NCBI GenBank assembly: GCA_026400815.1
Contig: JAPLOI010000071.1
Coordinates: forward strand, 1 to 64,000
Length of the DNA: 64,000 bases
From: Alphaproteobacteria bacterium
Lineage (GTDB): Bacteria; Pseudomonadota; Alphaproteobacteria; Acetobacterales; Acetobacteraceae
Reading direction: 5' to 3'
Every line of letters starts with the position of its first letter. Within the stretch, counting starts at the first letter, position 1. A program made the position numbers and the translations under genes. The notes under the pieces were generated by a model that saw nothing but the letters and a program-made list of their open reading frames with translations, was not told where the DNA came from and did no database searches. This document shows positions 35,259-45,063 of this stretch, piece by piece.

Positions 35259-35795
35259 ATAGCCAGAGGCCCCATGCCCGCCGCGCCCAGCCGCGACGGC
35301 CCCCGCGTGAACGAGGACATTCGCGTTCCCCAGGTGCGACTGATCGACCAGGACGGCGAGATGCTCGGCGTGATGAGTGCGCGCGACGCGATCCAGCGCG
35401 CCTATTCCGTTGGGCTCGACCTGCTTGAGATCAGCCCGAATGCCGATCCGCCAGTGTGCAAGATCCTCGACTTCGGCAAGTTCAAGTACGAGCAGCAGAA
35501 GAAGAAGAACGAGGCGAAGAAGCGGCAGAAGGTGATCGAGATCAAGGAGGTCAAGGTCCGGCCGAACATCGATGAGAACGACTACCAGGTGAAGCTGCGC
35601 GCCATGAAGTCGTTCATCGAGGAAGGCGACAAGGTGAAGGTCACCCTGCGCTTCCGTGGCCGCGAAATGGCGCACCAGGATATCGGCGTGAGGGTGCTGG
35701 AACGCATCCGCGGCGACCTCGACGGCACCACCAAGGTGGAACAGATGCCGAAGATGGAAAACCGCCAGATGGTGATGGTGCTGACGCCGCGTTGA
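35259..35795 (+). CDS. infC: Translation initiation factor IF-3 (ATA start)
   Basis: A 178-residue IF-3, which binds the 30S subunit and checks the initiator tRNA and start codon. The N-domain starts near [17 protein letters not shown]; the linker is Lys-rich ([16 protein letters not shown]); the C-domain has [19 protein letters not shown] and [12 protein letters not shown]. The start is placed at ATA 35259, because AGGAG (35248-35252) lies 6 bases before it and alphaproteobacterial IF-3 typically begins IARGP/IARPP. The first ATG (35274) has no such site. Rare start codons let IF-3 repress its own mRNA. rpmI and rplT do not follow. Confidence 0.95.
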   Translation: MARGPMPAAPSRDGPRVNEDIRVPQVRLIDQDGEMLGVMSARDAIQRAYSVGLDLLEISPNADPPVCKILDFGKFKYEQQKKKNEAKKRQKVIEIKEVKVRPNIDENDYQVKLRAMKSFIEEGDKVKVTLRFRGREMAHQDIGVRVLERIRGDLDGTTKVEQMPKMENRQMVMVLTPR

Positions 35796-35819
35796 GGTGT
35801 CGCCCATCGGCCTATTCCG

Positions 35820-35854
35820 AGAGCCCCGCGGCGAACGCGGGGCTCTTTGCGTTT
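35820..35854 (+). terminator. Intrinsic terminator of infC
   Basis: AGAGCCCCGCG (35820-35830), loop GCGAA, CGCGGGGCTCT (35836-35846), followed by TTGCGTTT. An 11-bp GC-rich stem and a T-rich tail, 25 bases after the infC stop. Confidence 0.88.
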
Positions 35855-35861
35855 GGAGGGG

Positions 35862-36170
35862 TCACGCCGGGCCCAATTCCTCGTCGTTCACCCGCCGGCC
35901 GCCGTACAATATGCGAAGCACAATGACTTCGCGATCCGATACGACGTAGACGACCGACACGCGGCGCCGAAACGCAAGCACGCGCAGCCCGGGGCGGACA
36001 GAGGTGCGTGGAGCGCCCCGGTGCGGAAACGCGGCGAGCCCCAGGCAGACGTGCTCCACCTGGGTGGCATAGCCTAAAGCACGGTCCGGGCCAGCTTCGG
36101 CCGCTATATGGTCGTACAGTGCCAGCAGGTCGTCCTTGGCCCGCTGACCAAAGCGGACGCTATGACGCAC
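35862..36170 (-). CDS. parE: ParE/RelE-type toxin
   Basis: A 102-residue protein of the ParE/RelE superfamily: RFGQRAKDDLLALYDHIAAEAG at the N-terminus, then FPHRGAPRTSVRPGLRVLAFRRRVSVVYVV and a C-terminal IVLRILYGGR. ParE toxins poison gyrase. It overlaps the antitoxin gene upstream by 11 bases and converges on infC across the shared terminator region. Confidence 0.88.
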   Translation of the reverse strand: MRHSVRFGQRAKDDLLALYDHIAAEAGPDRALGYATQVEHVCLGLAAFPHRGAPRTSVRPGLRVLAFRRRVSVVYVVSDREVIVLRILYGGRRVNDEELGPA

Positions 36171-36447
36171 GCCCCGACTTCAGCCGATCAGCATGGTGCT
36201 TCCGCAGCGCATCGCCAACGTCCTCGGCCGTGAGCACCTTTTCCGGCGCACGCTGCCATTCGTCGTAGGCCTCGGCCACCTCCTCGCGCAGCCAGCGCTC
36301 CACGGCGGCGTCGCGCTCCTGAAGTGCGCGCAACCCGGCCCGCACCACCTCGCTGGCCGATGCGAAGGCGCCCGAAGCCACCAGCGCATCAATGTAGCCT
36401 GACTGCTCAGCGGGCAGACTGACCGTCCGCTTCTCGACCGCGGCCAT
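36160..36447 (-). CDS. parD: ParD-type antitoxin
   Basis: A 95-residue ribbon-helix-helix antitoxin: EKRTVSLPAEQSGYIDALVASGAFASASEVVRAGLRALQERD gives the RHH, followed by a toxin-binding C-terminus. ATG 36447 has AGGAG 6 bases upstream. A palindrome at 36472-36490 just upstream is its probable operator. Confidence 0.88.
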   Translation of the reverse strand: MAAVEKRTVSLPAEQSGYIDALVASGAFASASEVVRAGLRALQERDAAVERWLREEVAEAYDEWQRAPEKVLTAEDVGDALRKHHADRLKSGRAS

Positions 36448-36471
36448 GGAATGCTCCTGATTCACCCAGCC

Positions 36472-36490
36472 GGTATGATAACTTCATACC
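36472..36490. promoter_or_regulatory. Palindromic operator of parDE
   Basis: GGTATGA (36472-36478), TAACT, TCATACC (36484-36490): a perfect 7-bp dyad 25 bases before parD, in a locally AT-rich patch, where ParD-type repressors bind. Confidence 0.65.
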
Positions 36491-36504
36491 GCCCAGTACA
36501 CCAC

Positions 36505-37698
36505 TCACATCCCGCGGATGCGCGAGCTGTTCGATCCCGGCAACTCGAACAGATGCGGGCCGAGATCGGCCAGCGTGTTCACGCCGATATTGGCCATCGC
36601 CGTCAGCGTCTCGTTGCGCATGATGGTCAGCGCCTTGCTGGCGCCGGCCTCGCCCGCCACGGCCACGCCCCACAGGGTGTTGCGGCCGCAGAGCACGGCC
36701 TTGGCGCCCAGGGACAGGGCCTTCACGATGTCGGAGCCGCGGCGGATGCCGCTGTCGAACAGCACGGTGGTCTTGTGGCCCACCTCGGCCACGATGCTGG
36801 GCAGCGCGTCGATCGAGGCCACCGAGATGTCGAGGTTACGGCCGCCGTGGTTGGAGACCACGATGCCGTCCGCGCCGCGTTCCACGGCGATGCGGGCATC
36901 CTCCGGGTGCATGATGCCCTTCACGATCAGCGGGCCGGGCCAGCGGTCGCGCAGGCGGTTCACGTCGTCCCATGAGAGATCTTCGGTGTGCTTCACGCGG
37001 TCGCCCAGCGGGCTTTGCGTGATCGGGGTGCGGAACTCCTCCGGGTAGTTCTCGAAGCGGGGGAAGCCGCCGTTCTTGACCATGTAGCGGCCGATGGTGC
37101 CGAACAGCCAGTGCGGCGCCAGGGTCATGTCGATCATGGAGCGCAGCGTGGGCTTGTAGGGGAAGGAGAAGCCGTTGGCCTTGTTGTAGGTGCGGTTGGG
37201 GGAGACCGGCGTGTCCATGGTGAGGAACAGTGCCTCGAACCCGTTGTTCTTGGCGCGGTCCACCAACTGCATCGACAGCTCGCGGTCCTTCCAGAGGTAG
37301 AGCTGCATGAAGTTGCGGCCGTTGGGCACTTCGCGGGCGATCTTCTCCACCGAGGTCTGGGCACCGGTGGCCAGGGTGTAGGGAATGCCTGCCTTGGCCG
37401 CGGCCTTGGCCAGCGCCAGCTCGCCCTCATAGGCCACGAGGCCGGCGGTGCCGGTGGGGGCGATGATGTAGGGCATGGTGATCGGCTTGCCGAACAGCTC
37501 GGTGGCGATATTCCGCTTGCTGACGTGTTCGGGGAAGCGCGGCACCACCTTCAGGCGGTCGAGGGCCGCGCGGTTCTCGTCCAGCAGCTTGTCGTCCTCG
37601 CTGCCCCGGTCGACGTATTCGAAGATGCCGCGCGGCAGCAGCCGGCGGGCGGCATCGCGAAGCTGGTAGATATCGTCGCAGTTATCGAGAATGCTCAC
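36505..37698 (-). CDS. FMN-dependent alpha-hydroxy-acid oxidoreductase
   Basis: A 397-residue enzyme of the glycolate oxidase/L-lactate dehydrogenase (LldD)/mandelate dehydrogenase family. FMN-binding YIIAPTGTAGL is near residue 85, LYLWKDRE, the Lys in LIVKGIMHPEDA, catalytic His in VSNHGGRNLD, then FDSGIRRGSDIVKALSLGAKAVLCGR. GTG 37698 is chosen because AGGAAA precedes it and the N-terminus then matches family members; the in-frame upstream part is out of context. The physiological hydroxy acid is not predictable. Confidence 0.92.
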   Translation of the reverse strand: MSILDNCDDIYQLRDAARRLLPRGIFEYVDRGSEDDKLLDENRAALDRLKVVPRFPEHVSKRNIATELFGKPITMPYIIAPTGTAGLVAYEGELALAKAAAKAGIPYTLATGAQTSVEKIAREVPNGRNFMQLYLWKDRELSMQLVDRAKNNGFEALFLTMDTPVSPNRTYNKANGFSFPYKPTLRSMIDMTLAPHWLFGTIGRYMVKNGGFPRFENYPEEFRTPITQSPLGDRVKHTEDLSWDDVNRLRDRWPGPLIVKGIMHPEDARIAVERGADGIVVSNHGGRNLDISVASIDALPSIVAEVGHKTTVLFDSGIRRGSDIVKALSLGAKAVLCGRNTLWGVAVAGEAGASKALTIMRNETLTAMANIGVNTLADLGPHLFELPGSNSSRIRGM

Positions 37699-37862
37699 GG
37701 CGTTTCCTGCTGTCGCGTTGGTTGCCGCAATGCTGCACCCGATTGCCGCACCACGGCAACAGGGGGGACGGGCCACCCGCCATTGCCCTTGCGGCCGCCC
37801 GCGACTTTCGTTGAGACTGCCCGACAGGGAACGGCCCCAACGAACCAAGGTGGAGACAGACC

Positions 37863-39155
37863 ATGCGATTCGGCCTCATCTATGAGTTGCAGCTGCCCCG
37901 CCCGTGGGATGCCAATTCCGAGCACCAACTGGTGCAGCAGGCGCTGGCGGAGGTGGAGGTGGCCGACCGGCTGGGCCTCGATTACGTCTGGGCCAACGAG
38001 CACCATTTCCTGGAGGAGTATTCGCACAACTCCGCCCCCGAGGTGTTCCTGGCCGCCGCCGCGGCGCGCACCAAGCAGATCCATATCGGCCATGCCGTGG
38101 TGCTCTCCCCGCCCGGCTACAACGCGCCAGCGCGCGTGGCCGAGCGCATGTCGATGCTCGATCTCGTCTCCTCCGGCCGGGCGGAATGGGGCACGGGCTC
38201 CTCCGCGTCGCGCGCGGAGCTGGAGGGGTTCGGCGTCGATCCCGCGCAGAAGAAGCTGATGTGGGCGGAGGCGACCGAGCAGACCGCCAACATGATGGCG
38301 ATGGCGCCCTATCCCGGGTTCAAGGGCGACTACTTCTCCATGCCCGCGCGCAACGTGATCCCCAAGCCGCTGCAGAAGCCGCATCCGCCGATCTGGCTGG
38401 CCTGCTCCAACCGCGAGACGATCCATGTGGCCGCGCGCAATGGCGTGGGCGCGCTGGCCTTCGCCTTTGTGGACCCCGCGGATGCGGCGAAATGGGCAGG
38501 CGAGTACTACGACATCATCAAATCTGATGAATGCGTGCCGATCGGCCATTCCGTGAACGCCAACATCGCCATGGCCACCGGCTTCTCTTTGCATCACGAC
38601 GAGGCCGAGGCCATCAAGCGCGGCGGCGAGGGGTTCCAGTTCTTCGGCTTCGCGCTCGGCCATCATTATGTGTACGGCGAGCACGTTCCGGGCGTGACCA
38701 ATGTGTGGGAGCGGTTCGAGCGTGGGCGGGACAAGATGCCGGCGGCGGTGGGCAATGGCATCGGCACGCCGGCCCAGCTGATCGAGCGGCTGAAGCAGTA
38801 CCAGGATTCCGGCGTGGACCAGGTGATCTTCGTGCAGCAGGCCGGGCGCAACACGCATGCGGACATCGTCGCATCGCTGGAACTGTTCGCCGCCGAGGTG
38901 ATGCCGGCGCTGAAGGCCGACCAGGCGGAGCGCGATGCCCGCAAGCAGGCCGAGCTGGCGCCCTATATCGAGGCGGCGCTGAAGCGGAAGAAGTGGATGC
39001 AGCCGCTGGCGCCGGAGGCGATTCCCTCCATTCCCGCCTATGGTCGCTCGGTGGTGGCCAGCGATGGCACCCCCAAGGCGCTGGCCGCACGGCGCGGCGG
39101 CGGGATCAACATTCCCAGCGAGGATCCCTCAGAGCGGTCGAACGCGGCCGAATAA
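37863..39155 (+). CDS. LLM-class flavin-dependent oxidoreductase
   Basis: A 430-residue luciferase-like protein. It begins MRFGLIYELQLPRPW, with VWANEHHFLEEYSHNSAPE near residue 40 and VLSPPGYNAPARVAERMSMLDLVSSGRAEWGTGSS, as in bacterial luciferase-type alkanal monooxygenases. The C-terminus beyond residue 350 is an extended Ala-rich tail not usual in the core fold. GGTGGAG precedes the ATG. It is divergent from the hydroxy-acid oxidase. Substrate unknown. Confidence 0.87.
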   Translation: MRFGLIYELQLPRPWDANSEHQLVQQALAEVEVADRLGLDYVWANEHHFLEEYSHNSAPEVFLAAAAARTKQIHIGHAVVLSPPGYNAPARVAERMSMLDLVSSGRAEWGTGSSASRAELEGFGVDPAQKKLMWAEATEQTANMMAMAPYPGFKGDYFSMPARNVIPKPLQKPHPPIWLACSNRETIHVAARNGVGALAFAFVDPADAAKWAGEYYDIIKSDECVPIGHSVNANIAMATGFSLHHDEAEAIKRGGEGFQFFGFALGHHYVYGEHVPGVTNVWERFERGRDKMPAAVGNGIGTPAQLIERLKQYQDSGVDQVIFVQQAGRNTHADIVASLELFAAEVMPALKADQAERDARKQAELAPYIEAALKRKKWMQPLAPEAIPSIPAYGRSVVASDGTPKALAARRGGGINIPSEDPSERSNAAE

Positions 39156-39295
39156 GCTACGCGGCCGGCGCAATCCCGCCGGCCGCCTTCAAGGTTGACA
39201 GCCCGGTGCCTCCCTGCGCATAGCACCGGCATCCACACCGCCGCTCCGCGAAGGTTCGCGCAGCGGCGCCTATTTCGTTGAGAGGAGCTTCTGCC

Positions 39296-40672
39296 TTGTT
39301 CGAGGCGCTGACCGGCAAACTGACGGGGGTATTCGACCGGCTACGCACGCGCGGCCGCCTGTCGGAAACCGACGTGCTGGAAGCGCTGCGCGAGGTGCGC
39401 CTGGCCCTGCTGGACGCCGACGTGGCGCTGCCGGTGGTGCGGGACTTCATCACCAAGGTGCGCGAGCGCGCCGTCGGCCAGGAGGTGATCGACAGCGTTT
39501 CGCCCGGCCAGCAGGTCGTGAAGATCGTCAACGACGTGCTGATCGAAGCCCTCGGCGGCGCCGGGGTGGTGCCGCTGAACCTGAATGCCGCCGCCCCCGT
39601 GCCGGTGCTGATGGTCGGCCTGCAGGGCTCCGGCAAGACGACCACCTCCGGCAAGCTGGCGCTGCGGCTGCTGAAGCGCGAGCGCAAGAAGGTGCTGCTG
39701 GCCAGCCTGGATACCCAGCGCCCAGCCGCGCAGCTGCAGCTGGAGACACTGGCCAAGCAGGCCGGAGTCGGCAGCCTGCCGATCATTCCCGGCCAGACCC
39801 CGCTGCAGATCGCCGCCCGCGCCATGGAGACTGGGCGCCGCGAAGTCTACGACGTGGTGATCCTGGACACCGCCGGCCGCCTGTCGATCGACGAGGCGCT
39901 GATGGCGGAGGTGAAGGCCATTCGCGACGCCACCAACCCGGCCGACACGCTGCTGGTGGTGGATGCGATGACGGGCCAGGACGCGGTGAACACCGCCAAG
40001 GCCTTCAACGACGCACTGGGCGTGACCGGCATCGTGCTGACCCGCATGGATGGCGATGCCCGCGGCGGCGCGGCGCTTTCGATGCGCAGCATTACCGGTG
40101 CGCCGATCAAGTTCTCCGGCTCCGGCGAGAAGCTGGATGCGCTGGAGGAATTCCACCCCGAGCGCGTGGCCGGCCGCATCCTGGGCCAGGGCGACGTGGT
40201 TGGCCTGGTGGAGCGTGCGGCGGAGATCGTCGACGAGGAAGAGGCCGAGAAACTCGCCAAGAAGATGGCGAAGGGCACGTTCGACCTGGATGATTTCGCC
40301 GCCCAGCTGAAGCAGCTGAACAAGATGGGCAGCATCCAGTCGATCATCGGCATGCTGCCGGGTGCCGGCAAGATCCAGGCGGCGCTGGAGGCCAGCGGCA
40401 AGAGCAACCTCGACCAGAAGATGCTGAAGCGCCAGCAGGCGATCATTTCCTCGATGACATCCGGGGAGCGCAAGAACCCCGACATGATCAAGGCCAGCCG
40501 CAAGAAGCGCATTGCGACCGGTTCCGGCGTCACGGTGCAGGACGTCAACAAGCTGCTGAAGCAGTTCGACGACATGACCACCATGATGAAGCGCATGAAT
40601 AAGCTTGGGCAGAAAGGCCTGATGCGGCAGGGGCTCGGTGCCCTGCTGCCGCAAGGCAAGCGCCCGTTCTGA
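39296..40672 (+). CDS. ffh: Signal recognition particle protein Ffh (TTG start)
   Basis: A 458-residue SRP54 GTPase that binds signal peptides of nascent membrane proteins. N domain (1-85), G domain with G1 [14 protein letters not shown] near residue 103, DTQRPAA, G3 DTAGRLSID and G4 [13 protein letters not shown], and a Met-rich M domain from about 300 ([12 protein letters not shown] ... [14 protein letters not shown]). No ATG is suitable; TTG 39296 lies 8 bases after AGAGGAG (39281-39287). The SRP RNA gene is not in the window. Confidence 0.96.
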   Translation: MFEALTGKLTGVFDRLRTRGRLSETDVLEALREVRLALLDADVALPVVRDFITKVRERAVGQEVIDSVSPGQQVVKIVNDVLIEALGGAGVVPLNLNAAAPVPVLMVGLQGSGKTTTSGKLALRLLKRERKKVLLASLDTQRPAAQLQLETLAKQAGVGSLPIIPGQTPLQIAARAMETGRREVYDVVILDTAGRLSIDEALMAEVKAIRDATNPADTLLVVDAMTGQDAVNTAKAFNDALGVTGIVLTRMDGDARGGAALSMRSITGAPIKFSGSGEKLDALEEFHPERVAGRILGQGDVVGLVERAAEIVDEEEAEKLAKKMAKGTFDLDDFAAQLKQLNKMGSIQSIIGMLPGAGKIQAALEASGKSNLDQKMLKRQQAIISSMTSGERKNPDMIKASRKKRIATGSGVTVQDVNKLLKQFDDMTTMMKRMNKLGQKGLMRQGLGALLPQGKRPF

Positions 40673-40712
40673 GAACTCAACCGACCAACGAACACCTGAC
40701 TGGAGACGATTG

Positions 40713-41057
40713 ATGGCCCTTAAGATTCGCCTCGCCCGCGCCGGCGCCAAGAAGCGGCCGTACTACCACATCGTGGTGGCCGACAGCCGTTCGCCGCGCG
40801 ATGGCCGCTTCATCGAGAAGCTGGGCAGCTACAACCCGATGCTGCCGGCCGAGCATGAGGACCGCGTGCGCCTGATGGGCGAGCGCATCCTGCATTGGGT
40901 TCGCCAGGGCGCGCTGCCGACCGAGCGCGTGGCGAAGTTCCTCGGCCATGCCGGGATCGCCGAGATGCCGGTGTACCGCGAGCAGCCCGTGCAGTCCGCG
41001 CCGAAGAAGAAGGCGCAGGAGCGCGCGAAGGCCGCCGCCGCCGCCGCCGCGGGCTGA
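40713..41057 (+). CDS. rpsP: 30S ribosomal protein S16
   Basis: A 114-residue S16: [20 protein letters not shown], then [18 protein letters not shown]. The C-terminal tail is extended and Ala/Lys-rich, as in many alphaproteobacteria. TGGAG precedes the ATG. It starts the classical rpsP-rimM-trmD-rplS block. Confidence 0.97.
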   Translation: MALKIRLARAGAKKRPYYHIVVADSRSPRDGRFIEKLGSYNPMLPAEHEDRVRLMGERILHWVRQGALPTERVAKFLGHAGIAEMPVYREQPVQSAPKKKAQERAKAAAAAAAG

Positions 41058-41080
41058 GCCCACGCTGAGCGGAGCAGCCC

Positions 41081-41620
41081 TTGGCTGAGCAACGCATCCT
41101 GATGGGCGTGATCGGGCGGCCGCATGGCGTGCGGGGGCTGGTGCATGTGCACAGCTACACCGCCGACCCCGCGGACCTGCCCGAATACGGCCCGTTCCGC
41201 GATGATCGCGGCCGAACGTTCACGCTCGCCTGGGCGAGCGAGGGCGTGGCCCGCGTGATGGAGATCGTGGACGGGCGCGAAGTGAAGCTGACCGACCGCA
41301 ATGCCGCCCATGCGCTGGTCAATGTCCGTCTGTATGTGGACCGCGACCGCCTGCCGCCCACCGAGGATGAGGATGAGTTCTACCTCACCGACCTCATCGG
41401 GCTGCGGGCTGTCACGCCCGAGGGCCGCGACCTCGGCAAGATCGACATGGTGCACGACTATGGCGCCGGGACCAGCCTGGAGATCGGCCGGCTGATCCTG
41501 CCCTTCACCCGCGCCTGCGTGCCGGTGGTGGACCTGGCCGGCGGCACCGTCACGGTGGTGCCGCCCGTGGAAATCGAGGTGCCGGATGACGGTGCACGGG
41601 ATGAGGAGGCCGCCGAATGA
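41081..41620 (+). CDS. rimM: Ribosome maturation factor RimM
   Basis: A 179-residue two-domain protein for 30S head maturation, binding S19. The N-terminal domain has [16 protein letters not shown]; the PRC-barrel domain has [13 protein letters not shown]. It appears to start at TTG 41081 with GGAG upstream, since no in-frame ATG lies before the conserved GVIGRPHG. The end overlaps trmD (ATGA). Confidence 0.93.
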   Translation: MAEQRILMGVIGRPHGVRGLVHVHSYTADPADLPEYGPFRDDRGRTFTLAWASEGVARVMEIVDGREVKLTDRNAAHALVNVRLYVDRDRLPPTEDEDEFYLTDLIGLRAVTPEGRDLGKIDMVHDYGAGTSLEIGRLILPFTRACVPVVDLAGGTVTVVPPVEIEVPDDGARDEEAAE

Positions 41621-42360
41621 GCGACCCCGCCCCCTGGCGCGCCAGCGTCCTCACCTTGTTCCCCGGGATGTTCCCGGGCCCGCTCGGCCAATCCCTGGCC
41701 GGCCGCGGCCTGGAACGTGGTGCCTGGTCGCTGGAGGCGCGCGACATCCGCGATGTCGCCACCGATCGCCACCGCAAGGTGGACGATACCACCTTTGGCG
41801 GCGGTGCGGGCATGGTGATGCGGCCGGATATCGTCGATGCGGCGCTCGCGCTGGTCGCCGATATCAGGCCGATGATCTACCTGACCCCGCGTGGGCGCCC
41901 GCTCGCCCAGTCCCGCGTGCGGGATCTGGCTGCCGGGCCGGGCGTGGTGCTGCTGTGCGGCCGGTTCGAAGGGGTGGATGAGCGCGTCATCCAGGCCCGC
42001 GGACTGGAGGAGGTTACGATCGGCGACTACGTGCTCTCGGGCGGCGAGCCGGCGGCGCTGGTGCTGCTGGATGCCTGCGTGCGGCTGCTGCCCGGCGTGA
42101 TGGGCGCGGCCGAGAGCGGCACGGAGGAAAGCTTCTCGCCCGGTGCGCTGGCCGGGTTGCTGGAATACCCGCACTACACCCGCCCCGCCGAATGGCAGGG
42201 CCGCCCGGTGCCCGAGGTTCTGCTCTCGGGCCACCACGCGGCCGTCGCCCAATGGCGCCATGCGGAGGCGGAGCGGATCACACGCGAACGCAGGCCCGAC
42301 CTGTGGGCCACCTATCAATCGGCGCGGCCGGGCGTTGCTTCACGCCCCGCTGCGCCCTAG
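41617..42360 (+). CDS. trmD: tRNA (guanine-N1)-methyltransferase TrmD
   Basis: A 247-residue SPOUT methyltransferase making m1G37 in tRNAs. Conserved blocks: [30 protein letters not shown], the SAM knot YLTPRGRPL and [13 protein letters not shown] near residue 110, [14 protein letters not shown], and [18 protein letters not shown]. It is coupled to rimM by a 4-base overlap. Confidence 0.97.
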   Translation: MSDPAPWRASVLTLFPGMFPGPLGQSLAGRGLERGAWSLEARDIRDVATDRHRKVDDTTFGGGAGMVMRPDIVDAALALVADIRPMIYLTPRGRPLAQSRVRDLAAGPGVVLLCGRFEGVDERVIQARGLEEVTIGDYVLSGGEPAALVLLDACVRLLPGVMGAAESGTEESFSPGALAGLLEYPHYTRPAEWQGRPVPEVLLSGHHAAVAQWRHAEAERITRERRPDLWATYQSARPGVASRPAAP

Positions 42361-42384
42361 AGAAACGGACGAAAGGATCACCCC

Positions 42385-42786
42385 ATGAACATCATCCAGC
42401 AGTACGAGGCCGAGGAAATCGCCCGCCTCACCGCCATCCGCGCAGTGCCCGAGTTCATCCCCGGCGACACCCTGCGCGTGGCCGTGAAGGTGGTGGAAGG
42501 CGAGCGTACCCGCGTGCAGAACTTCGAAGGCGTCTGCATCGCCCGCTCCAACAAGGGCCTCAGCAGCAACTTCACCGTGCGTAAGATCAGCTACGGCGAA
42601 GGCGTGGAGCGCGTGTTCCCGCTCTATGCGCCGACCATCGCGGAAATCGCCGTGGTCCGCCGTGGCGATGTGCGCCGCGCGAAGCTGTATTATCTGCGTG
42701 GCCGCAGCGGCAAGTCTGCCCGCATCGCCGAGCGCGCCCGTGACGTGGTGGTGCCCACCTCGGGCGAGCCGGCTGCCGCCGAGTAA
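42385..42786 (+). CDS. rplS: 50S ribosomal protein L19
   Basis: A 133-residue L19 with the expected [30 protein letters not shown] and [19 protein letters not shown] blocks, ending in a short Ala-rich tail. The spacing of 24 bases from trmD and 30 bases to leuC suggests a single long transcript. Confidence 0.97.
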   Translation: MNIIQQYEAEEIARLTAIRAVPEFIPGDTLRVAVKVVEGERTRVQNFEGVCIARSNKGLSSNFTVRKISYGEGVERVFPLYAPTIAEIAVVRRGDVRRAKLYYLRGRSGKSARIAERARDVVVPTSGEPAAAE

Positions 42787-42816
42787 CGACACGCGGCGGC
42801 GGAAGGGGGAAACACA

Positions 42817-44229
42817 ATGGCCGAGACCAAGCCGCGCACGCTGTTCGACAAGGTGTGGGATGCCCACGTTGTCGAGCAGCTTCCGGACGGAACCTGCGTG
42901 CTCTACATCGACCGGCACCTGGTGCATGAGGTGACCAGCCCGCAGGCCTTCGAAGGCCTGCGCCTGGCCGGCCGCAAGGTACGCCGGCCCGATGCCACCA
43001 TCGCGGTGGCCGACCACAACATCCCCACCATGGGCCGTGCGAACGGCATCCAGGAGGAGGACAGCCGCATCCAGGTGGAAACCCTGGAGCGCAACGTGGC
43101 CGAGTTCGGCGTTCCCTACTTCCCCATCCTTTCGGCGCAGCAGGGCATCGTCCACATCATCGGGCCGGAGCAGGGCATTTCCCTGCCCGGCATGACGATC
43201 GTGTGCGGCGACAGCCACACCTCCACCCATGGCGCCATGGGCTCGCTCGCCTTCGGCATCGGCACCTCGGAGGTGGAGCACGTGCTCGCCACCCAGACGC
43301 TGCTGCAGAAGCCGGCGAAGAACATGCTCGTGAAGGTGGAAGGCACGCTCGGCGCCGGCTGCACGGCGAAGGACATCGTGCTGGCCATCATCGGCAAGAT
43401 CGGCACTGCCGGCGGCACCGGCCATGTGATCGAGTTCGCCGGCTCCGCCATCCGCGCGCTAGACATGGCCGGGCGCATGACCGTGTGCAACATGTCGATC
43501 GAAGCGGGTGCGCGCGCCGGCATGATCGCGCCGGACCAGACCACCTTCGACTATGTGCGCGGCAAGCCCTACGCCCCCAAGGGCGAGGCGCTGGATCGTG
43601 CCATCGCCTGGTGGAGCACCCTGCCCGCCGACCCCGGCGCGCATTACGACACGGTGGTGGAACTCGACGCGGCCGCGATCGCGCCGATGGTTACCTGGGG
43701 CACCAACCCGGAAGCCGTTGTTCCCGTGACCGCCACGGTGCCGAACCCGGCGGATGAGCAGGATGAAGCCAAGCGCGCCCAGCTGGCCCGCATGGTGGAA
43801 TACATGGGCCTCACGCCGGGCCAGAAGATCACCGACCTCAAGATCGACGTGGTCTTCATCGGCTCCTGCACCAATGGCCGCATCGAGGATGTGCGCGCCG
43901 CCGCCGCCGTGGCCAAAGGCCGCAAGGTGGCCACGGGCGTGCGCGCTATGATCGTGCCCGGCAGCGGCATCGTGAAGCAGCAGGCCGAAGAAGAGGGGCT
44001 CGACAAGATCCTCATCGAAGCCGGCTTCGAATGGCGCGAGCCCGGGTGTTCCATGTGCCTGGGCATGAACCCGGACAAGCTCACGCCCGGCCAGCGTTGC
44101 GCCAGCACCAGCAACCGCAACTTCGAAGGCCGCCAGGGCCCCGGCGGGCGCACGCACCTGGTCTCGCCCGCCATGGCCGCCGCCGCCGCGGTTTCCGGCC
44201 ACCTGGCCGATGTGAGGGAGCTCGCCTGA
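42817..44229 (+). CDS. leuC: 3-isopropylmalate dehydratase large subunit
   Basis: A 470-residue aconitase-family subunit of isopropylmalate isomerase (leucine synthesis, second step). The [4Fe-4S] ligands are Cys351 (GSCTNGR), Cys411 and Cys414 (CSMCLGMN). Also visible are [29 protein letters not shown] and the final [17 protein letters not shown] precedes the ATG. It overlaps leuD by one base (TGATG). Confidence 0.97.
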   Translation: MAETKPRTLFDKVWDAHVVEQLPDGTCVLYIDRHLVHEVTSPQAFEGLRLAGRKVRRPDATIAVADHNIPTMGRANGIQEEDSRIQVETLERNVAEFGVPYFPILSAQQGIVHIIGPEQGISLPGMTIVCGDSHTSTHGAMGSLAFGIGTSEVEHVLATQTLLQKPAKNMLVKVEGTLGAGCTAKDIVLAIIGKIGTAGGTGHVIEFAGSAIRALDMAGRMTVCNMSIEAGARAGMIAPDQTTFDYVRGKPYAPKGEALDRAIAWWSTLPADPGAHYDTVVELDAAAIAPMVTWGTNPEAVVPVTATVPNPADEQDEAKRAQLARMVEYMGLTPGQKITDLKIDVVFIGSCTNGRIEDVRAAAAVAKGRKVATGVRAMIVPGSGIVKQQAEEEGLDKILIEAGFEWREPGCSMCLGMNPDKLTPGQRCASTSNRNFEGRQGPGGRTHLVSPAMAAAAAVSGHLADVRELA

Positions 44230-44849
44230 TGGACGCGTTCACCAAGCTCACCGGCGTCGCCGCCCCGATGCCGATGGCCAATGTCGATACCGACAAGATC
44301 ATCCCGGCGCGCTTCCTGAAGACCATCAAGCGCACCGGCCTCGGCGTGCATCTGTTCGACACGCTGCGCTACGACGCCGAGGGGAAGGAACGCCCGGAAT
44401 TCGTGCTCAACCAGGGGCCCTACCGCAAGGCGGAGATCCTGATCGCGCATGAGAATTTCGGCTGCGGCTCCTCGCGCGAGCATGCCCCCTGGGCGCTGCT
44501 GGATTTCGGCATCCGTTGCGTGATCGCGCCGGATTTTGCCGACATCTTCCACAACAACGTCTTCAAGAACGGCATCCTGCCCATCCGCCTGTCACGCGAG
44601 ATCTGCGACCAGCTGATGGAAGACGCCAAGCAGGGCGACAACGCGCGCATCACCATCGACCTGGCCGAACAGGTTGTCGTGCGCCCGAATGGCGAGAAGA
44701 TCCCGTTCGAGATCGACCCCTTCCGCAAGCACCTGCTGCTCAACGGGCTCGACGATATCGGCCAGACGCTGCAGCACGCGCCTTCGATCGACTCCTATGA
44801 GTCCAAGCAGAAGGCTGAAAAATCCTGGATGCCGGGTATTTCGCTCTAG
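44229..44849 (+). CDS. leuD: 3-isopropylmalate dehydratase small subunit
   Basis: A 206-residue swivel-domain subunit that completes the isomerase with LeuC. Visible are [17 protein letters not shown], the substrate-specificity region [28 protein letters not shown], and [20 protein letters not shown] 44229 overlaps the leuC stop, so the subunits are made in a coupled way. Confidence 0.97.
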   Translation: MDAFTKLTGVAAPMPMANVDTDKIIPARFLKTIKRTGLGVHLFDTLRYDAEGKERPEFVLNQGPYRKAEILIAHENFGCGSSREHAPWALLDFGIRCVIAPDFADIFHNNVFKNGILPIRLSREICDQLMEDAKQGDNARITIDLAEQVVVRPNGEKIPFEIDPFRKHLLLNGLDDIGQTLQHAPSIDSYESKQKAEKSWMPGISL

Positions 44850-44872
44850 CGCCTCGCGCGCGGATGGATCGT

Positions 44873-45010
44873 AAAGCGAAGTGGTCACAGAGGACACAGA
44901 GGACCACAGAGGGACACAGAGAGTTCGATCAGATGCGCACCGACGCATATGTCATCCGCTGCCTCTGTGCTCTCTGTGACCCTCTGTGCTCTCTGTGACC
45001 ACTTCGCTTT
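44873..45010. repeat. CACAGAGG-type long inverted repeat between leuD and leuB
   Basis: Perfect 20-bp terminal arms: 44873-44892 mirrors 44991-45010 (ending CACTTCGCTTT). Inside the left arm CACAGAG recurs four times at 9-10 base steps; inside the right arm its complement CTCTGTG recurs four times. A small ATGCG/CGCAT dyad lies in the centre. It could form a stem of about 48 bp with a few bulges. Loosely similar motifs occur at 13041-13079. It may act as a transcription attenuating or mRNA-stabilising fold between leuCD and leuB; this is inference. Confidence 0.8.
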
Positions 45011-45063
45011 CCTTCCTCTATTCTTAACGCCCGCCGCTCACCTAACCGCGAAAGACCCCCCGC

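Noticed and set aside
36160-36447. Part of a larger defence island together with the PIN toxin pair at 11322
   Set aside because: The two toxin-antitoxin pairs are 24 kb apart among housekeeping genes, and no restriction, Abi or other defence genes accompany them.
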